Below, one piece after another: positions 35,794 to 39,161 of a stretch of DNA of 39,161 nucleotides. Source of the DNA: Mycobacterium sp. (GTDB lineage: Bacteria > Actinomycetota > Actinomycetes > Mycobacteriales > Mycobacteriaceae); NCBI RefSeq assembly GCF_025933915.1, contig NZ_JAICZA010000028.1, positions 1-39,161 of the forward strand, in the 5' to 3' direction. The first letter of the stretch is position 1. Each line of letters opens with the position of its first letter. The notes below the pieces were generated by a model, which worked only from the letters and a program-made list of their open reading frames with translations, was not told where the DNA came from and searched no databases. Position numbers and translations under genes: made by a program.

Positions 35794-36234
35794 CTACAGC
35801 TCGGTGGCCGAGCCGCCGGCCGCGGTGATCTTCTCACGCGCGCTGCCGCTGAACTTGTGCGCGGTCACCTCGATCTTGACGGTCAACTTGCCGTCGCCGA
35901 GGACCTTGACCAGAGAGTTCTTGCGAACGGCGCCCTTGGCCACCAACTCGTCCACGCCGATCGAACCACCCTGCGGGAAAAGCCGATTGAGGTCGCCGAC
36001 GTTGACGATCTCGTACTCGGTGCGGAACCGGTTGCGGAATCCCTTGAGCTTGGGCAGCCGCATGTGGATCGGCATCTGTCCACCCTCGAAGGTGGCCGGC
36101 ACGTTCTTGCGCGCCTTGGTGCCCTTGGTACCACGGCCGGCCGTCTTGCCCTTTGAGCCTTCACCACGACCGACCCGGGTGCGAGCGGTCTTCGACCCGC
36201 GCGCCGGCTTGAGATCGTGCAACTTGATCGTCAT
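35794..36234 (-). CDS. rplO: 50S ribosomal protein L15
   Basis: This 146-residue L15 (Rv0723) has the family start [36 protein letters not shown] and the C-terminal [20 protein letters not shown]. Its ATG overlaps the rpmD stop (ATGA), consistent with the standard spc operon order. It is the last ribosomal gene in the block before sppA. Confidence 0.97.
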   Translation of the reverse strand: MTIKLHDLKPARGSKTARTRVGRGEGSKGKTAGRGTKGTKARKNVPATFEGGQMPIHMRLPKLKGFRNRFRTEYEIVNVGDLNRLFPQGGSIGVDELVAKGAVRKNSLVKVLGDGKLTVKIEVTAHKFSGSAREKITAAGGSATEL

Positions 36235-36449
36235 TTCTTGCTACCTCCGGTGCCGGCGGCGCTCGCCTCGGCCGGCTCCACCTCGACGAGGTGGCTGACC
36301 ACCGCGATCAGGCCGCGCGTCTGCGGGTTGTCCTCGCGGATCACCGAGTGGCGAATCCGTCGCAGGCCCAGGGTGCGCAGGGACTCACGCTGCTTCCAGC
36401 GGGCCCCGATGGTGCTGCGCACCTGGGTGATCTTCAGTTGACTGCTCAT
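36231..36449 (-). CDS. rpmD: 50S ribosomal protein L30
   Basis: This 72-residue L30 (Rv0722) has the core [32 protein letters not shown] and [18 protein letters not shown]. It carries a short Ala/Gly/Ser-rich tail ([12 protein letters not shown]). It overlaps rpsE and rplO by 4 nt at its two ends. Confidence 0.97.
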   Translation of the reverse strand: MSSQLKITQVRSTIGARWKQRESLRTLGLRRIRHSVIREDNPQTRGLIAVVSHLVEVEPAEASAAGTGGSKK

Positions 36450-37135
36450 GGCCGGGTCCCCGAATTCTGCGCCTCGCGGGCCGCCGCACTGGCCAGCGCG
36501 TCACTTTCGCGACGCGCCTTGAGCATTCCGGCCGGCGCGACGTCCTCGATGGGCAGCCCGCGCCGGGCCGCCACCTCCTCCGGACGCTGCAGCATCTTGA
36601 GCGCGGCCACCGTGGCGTGCACCACGTTGATGGCGTTGTCGCTACCCAGTGACTTGGACAGGATGTCGTGCACCCCTGCGCATTCCAGCACCGCACGCGC
36701 GGCACCGCCGGCGATCACACCGGTACCGGGGCTGGCCGGGCGCAGCAGCACCACACCGGCGGCGGCCTCACCCTGCACCGGGTGGGTGATGGTGCCGCCG
36801 ATCAGCGGCACCCGGAAGAAGCCCTTGCGAGCCTCGTCGACGCCCTTGGCGATCGCGGCGGGAACTTCCTTGGCCTTGCCGTAGCCGACACCGACCATGC
36901 CGTTGCCGTCGCCGACGATCACCAGCGCGGTGAAGCTGAATCGCCGACCACCCTTGACCACCTTGGAGACACGGTTGATGGCGACGACCCGCTCCAGGTA
37001 GTTGCTCTTGTCGCCGTCGCGGTCCCGATCACGACCGCCGCGGCCACCTCCGTCGCGCCGACCGCGGTTGTCGCGGTCACCACGGGAGTCGCGGCTGTCG
37101 CCGGCGCCTTGTCCGCCGGCGGGCTGCTCCGCCAT
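36446..37135 (-). CDS. rpsE: 30S ribosomal protein S5
   Basis: This 229-residue S5 (Rv0721) has the conserved core [34 protein letters not shown] and [18 protein letters not shown]. An N-terminal extension of about 45 residues is rich in Arg, Gly and Asp (repeats of the type [16 protein letters not shown]), as in other mycobacteria but somewhat longer than I recall for M. tuberculosis. GGAAGG lies upstream of the ATG. Confidence 0.97.
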   Translation of the reverse strand: MAEQPAGGQGAGDSRDSRGDRDNRGRRDGGGRGGRDRDRDGDKSNYLERVVAINRVSKVVKGGRRFSFTALVIVGDGNGMVGVGYGKAKEVPAAIAKGVDEARKGFFRVPLIGGTITHPVQGEAAAGVVLLRPASPGTGVIAGGAARAVLECAGVHDILSKSLGSDNAINVVHATVAALKMLQRPEEVAARRGLPIEDVAPAGMLKARRESDALASAAAREAQNSGTRP

Positions 37136-37172
37136 TATGCGGTCCTTCCAGTCGTGTACACGTTCTCAGTCA

Positions 37173-37580
37173 TCAGAATTGCAATCCGTTCTCGCGTGCG
37201 GCATCGGCCAGCGCCGCGATCCGTCCGCCGTAGGTGTATCCGCCACGGTCGAAGACCACACTGTCGATGCCGGCGGCCTTGGCGCGCTCGGCGATCAGTT
37301 GGCCCACCCGCACGCTGCGGGCTTTCTTGTCCCCCTGCAGACTCCGCACGTCGTCCTCGATCGACGACGCGGCGGCCACCGTGGTCCCGTTCTCGTCGTT
37401 GACCAGTTGCACGTGAATGTGTCGCGCGGACCGGTTGACCACCAGCCGCGGACGCTGCGGGGTGCCCTCGATCTTCTTGCGCAGCCGGGCGTGCCTACGC
37501 AGCCGAGAAACGCGCCGAGTCGCGGATACGCTCTGCCCCACCGGCTTTCGCGCGACAGTGCCAGCTTGTGATTGCGCCAT
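37173..37580 (-). CDS. rplR: 50S ribosomal protein L18
   Basis: This L18 protein of 135 residues (Rv0720) has the core [37 protein letters not shown] and [24 protein letters not shown]. The N-terminus ([23 protein letters not shown]) is 13 residues longer than the 122-residue form I recall for M. tuberculosis, with the MAQS start duplicated-like (VGQS). ATG 37580 has AGGT upstream and is 2 bp after the rplF stop. Confidence 0.95.
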   Translation of the reverse strand: MAQSQAGTVARKPVGQSVSATRRVSRLRRHARLRKKIEGTPQRPRLVVNRSARHIHVQLVNDENGTTVAAASSIEDDVRSLQGDKKARSVRVGQLIAERAKAAGIDSVVFDRGGYTYGGRIAALADAARENGLQF

Positions 37581-37582
37581 GA

Positions 37583-38122
37583 TTACTTACCTGTCTTTCC
37601 GACCTTGCGGCGGATCTGCTCGCCCTCGTAGCGCACGCCCTTGCCCTTGTACGGGTCGGGGCGACGCAGACGGCGGATGTTCGCCGAGATCTGGCCGACC
37701 TTCTGCTTGTCGATCCCGGTGATGGTGAACTTCGTCGGCGACTGAACGGCGAACGTGATGCCCTCCGGAGCCTCGATCACCACGGGGTGGCTGTAGCCCA
37801 GCGCGAACTCGAGGTGGGAGCCCTTGAGCTGCACGCGGTAACCGACGCCGAAGATCTCCATCTTGGTGGTGTAGCCCTGCGTCACGCCGGTGACCAAGTT
37901 GGACACCAGGGTGCGCGACAGCCCGTGCAGCGAGCGGTTGCGGCGCTCGTCGTTGGGCCGGGTGACCACGATCGCGCCATCGTCGTTGCGCGCCACGGTG
38001 ATCGGCTCGGCCACCGTCAGATCCAGGGTGCCCTTGGGCCCCTTCACCGAGACGTTCTGACCATCGATCGTTACGTCGACTCCGGAGGGAACCGGAACCG
38101 GCTGCTTACCAATACGCGACAT
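37583..38122 (-). CDS. rplF: 50S ribosomal protein L6
   Basis: This 179-residue L6 (Rv0719) has the N-terminal [19 protein letters not shown] and the C-terminal family signature [19 protein letters not shown]. It is 23 bp downstream of the rpsH stop. Confidence 0.97.
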   Translation of the reverse strand: MSRIGKQPVPVPSGVDVTIDGQNVSVKGPKGTLDLTVAEPITVARNDDGAIVVTRPNDERRNRSLHGLSRTLVSNLVTGVTQGYTTKMEIFGVGYRVQLKGSHLEFALGYSHPVVIEAPEGITFAVQSPTKFTITGIDKQKVGQISANIRRLRRPDPYKGKGVRYEGEQIRRKVGKTGK

Positions 38123-38145
38123 AGTGTTTCGCTACCTCCCCGGCC

Positions 38146-38544
38146 TTACCACACGTACGCGAGGACTTCGCCGCCCACGCCCTGTCTGGCCGCCTGGCGA
38201 TCGGTCAGCAGGCCCGACGAGGTGGAGATGATCGCCACACCCAGGCCACCGAGCACACGCGGCAGATTGGTGGATTTTGCGTACACCCGCAAACCGGGCT
38301 TGGACACGCGGCGTAAGCCGGCGATGCTGCGCTCCCGGCTCGGCCCGTACTTGAGCTGAACGATCAGCGACTTGCCGACCCGAGCATCCTCGGTCCGATA
38401 GTCGCTGATGTAGCCCTCTCTCTTGAGGATCTGGGCGATGTTCGCCTTGAGCTTCGAGTGCGGCAACGTCACCTCGTCGTGATACGCCGAATTGGCGTTG
38501 CGCAGACGTGTCAAGAAGTCTGCGATCGGGTCCGTCATGGTCAT
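38146..38544 (-). CDS. rpsH: 30S ribosomal protein S8
   Basis: This 132-residue S8 (Rv0718) has [15 protein letters not shown] at the start and [28 protein letters not shown] at the end, where the family signature lies. ATG 38544 is used; there is a second in-frame ATG two codons later. A 138-bp spacer precedes it (see 38545-38682). Confidence 0.97.
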   Translation of the reverse strand: MTMTDPIADFLTRLRNANSAYHDEVTLPHSKLKANIAQILKREGYISDYRTEDARVGKSLIVQLKYGPSRERSIAGLRRVSKPGLRVYAKSTNLPRVLGGLGVAIISTSSGLLTDRQAARQGVGGEVLAYVW

Positions 38545-38682
38545 CGAGCGCCACTCCTCTTCATCGCTGCGCTCTGCATCGTCGATGTCGCAGTCATGAC
38601 AGTGTCTGTCACCTTCCTCGCGATGGTTCCCTGTCCGGGCCTATCGCGCACCTTTTCTGGTTTGGTCTTGGGGTTCTGGCTC
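38545..38682. other. rpsN-rpsH spacer with a 15-bp inverted repeat
   Basis: The 138-bp non-coding gap inside the ribosomal operon contains TGACAG-TGT-CTGTCA (38597-38611), a perfect 6-bp inverted repeat with a 3-nt loop. GAGGAG is present just before the rpsH ATG. I see no terminator-like T-tract and no short coding frame. Confidence 0.45.
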
Positions 38683-38868
38683 TTACCAGCTGCTCTTTTG
38701 CACGCCGGGCAGCTCGCCCGCGTGCGCCATCTCGCGCAGGCAGATCCTGCACAGGCCGAATTTGCGGAAGACCGCACGCGGCCGGCCGCACCTGTTGCAG
38801 CGTGTGTAGCCGCGCACCGCGAACTTCGGCTTGCGTGCGGCCTTGTTGACCAGTGCCTTCTTTGCCAT
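38683..38868 (-). CDS. rpsN: 30S ribosomal protein S14, zinc-binding (type Z)
   Basis: This 61-residue S14 (Rv0717) has the C+ zinc motif in the form [20 protein letters not shown], with two CxxC pairs, so it is the zinc-dependent form. Mycobacteria also have a zinc-free paralogue used when zinc is scarce. It starts 3 bp after the rplE stop. Confidence 0.97.
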   Translation of the reverse strand: MAKKALVNKAARKPKFAVRGYTRCNRCGRPRAVFRKFGLCRICLREMAHAGELPGVQKSSW

Positions 38869-38871
38869 GGC

Positions 38872-39161
38872 TCAGTTCTCCTTGAAGGGAAAGCCGAGAG
38901 CTCGCAACAGCGCTCGTCCTTCGTCGTCAGTCGTCGCCGAGGTGACGACGTTGATGTCCATGCCGCGGACCCGGTCGATCTTGTCCACGTCGATCTCGTG
39001 GAACACCGACTGCTCCGCCAGCCCGAAGGTGTAGTTGCCGACACCGTCGAATTGCTTGGGTGAAAGGCCGCGGAAGTCGCGGATACGGGGCAGCGCGATC
39101 GAGGTGAGACGGTCGAGGAACTCCCACATCCGGTCGCCGCGCAGGGTGACCCGGGCGCCGA
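38872..39161 (-). CDS. rplE: 50S ribosomal protein L5, C-terminal part (runs off right edge)
   Basis: The last 96 or so codons of L5 (Rv0716) are visible: [48 protein letters not shown], and [23 protein letters not shown]. The start lies beyond the right edge, so the gene begins outside this window. Confidence 0.95.
   Translation of the reverse strand, partial: GARVTLRGDRMWEFLDRLTSIALPRIRDFRGLSPKQFDGVGNYTFGLAEQSVFHEIDVDKIDRVRGMDINVVTSATTDDEGRALLRALGFPFKEN

Overview
The window is high-GC actinobacterial chromosome and is almost certainly from a Mycobacterium species. The right half reproduces the M. tuberculosis order from Rv0716 to Rv0737: rplE, rpsN, rpsH, rplF, rplR, rpsE, rpmD, rplO, sppA, SAM-methyltransferase paralogues, fucA, serA2, xylB, a GNAT gene, a methyltransferase, secY, adk, mapA, sigL, rslA and the MarR gene Rv0737. 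The left part carries mmsA, fadE9 and mmsB (Rv0753c-Rv0751c). A slow grower of the M. avium/intracellulare type is plausible, but I cannot fix the species. Gene names and family assignments come from reading the proteins; no search was run.

Layout. (1) 1-2807, minus strand: a tightly coupled envelope-redox operon of an ECF sigma factor, a Tat/membrane-anchored Rieske protein, a cupredoxin lipoprotein, a Tat metallophosphoesterase and the start of a small membrane protein. (2) 2849-4312, minus: a FAD/NAD(P) oxidoreductase. (3) 4427-8027, plus: the valine catabolic operon mmsA-fadE9-mmsB, with an imperfect palindrome at its promoter. (4) 8110-20208: sigL-rslA and the Rv0737-like gene, which are neighbours in M. 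tuberculosis, are separated here by about 10 kb of extra genes. These look like a small-molecule biosynthesis and export cluster: a ThDP enzyme, an SRPBCC protein, a KAS III-like enzyme and a PLP aminotransferase (minus strand), a MacB-type ABC exporter (plus strand), and a FAD monooxygenase, a DUF4389-like membrane protein and a methyltransferase directly downstream of sigL-rslA (minus strand). (5) 20261-22931, minus: mapA-adk-secY. (6) 23200-33015: methyltransferase paralogues, GNAT, xylB, serA2-fucA, and an accessory patch (MBL hydrolase, zinc alcohol dehydrogenase, SDR remnant). (7) 33019-39161: sppA, a luciferase-like oxidoreductase and the 3' part of the spc ribosomal-protein operon.

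Main discovery candidate. I find three matches to the published M. tuberculosis SigL promoter form (TGAACC, 15-16 nt, CGT-rich -10). All have a TGAACC box and an exact 16-nt spacer. One lies directly upstream of sigL (20208-20181). The other two are back to back in the gap between the ThDP gene (13130-13103, minus) and the ABC transporter (13152-13179, plus), each 7-8 nt from an ATG, so both transcripts would be leaderless. Together they account for every gene of the inserted cluster. The model is a redox-responsive sigma/anti-sigma pair (RslA keeps its HxxxCxxC zinc motif) driving a complete dedicated biosynthesis and export locus. The KAS III-like enzyme has Asn where the catalytic His should be, so its chemistry is probably not ordinary decarboxylative condensation.

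No tRNA, rRNA, CRISPR array, insertion sequence or prophage was seen.
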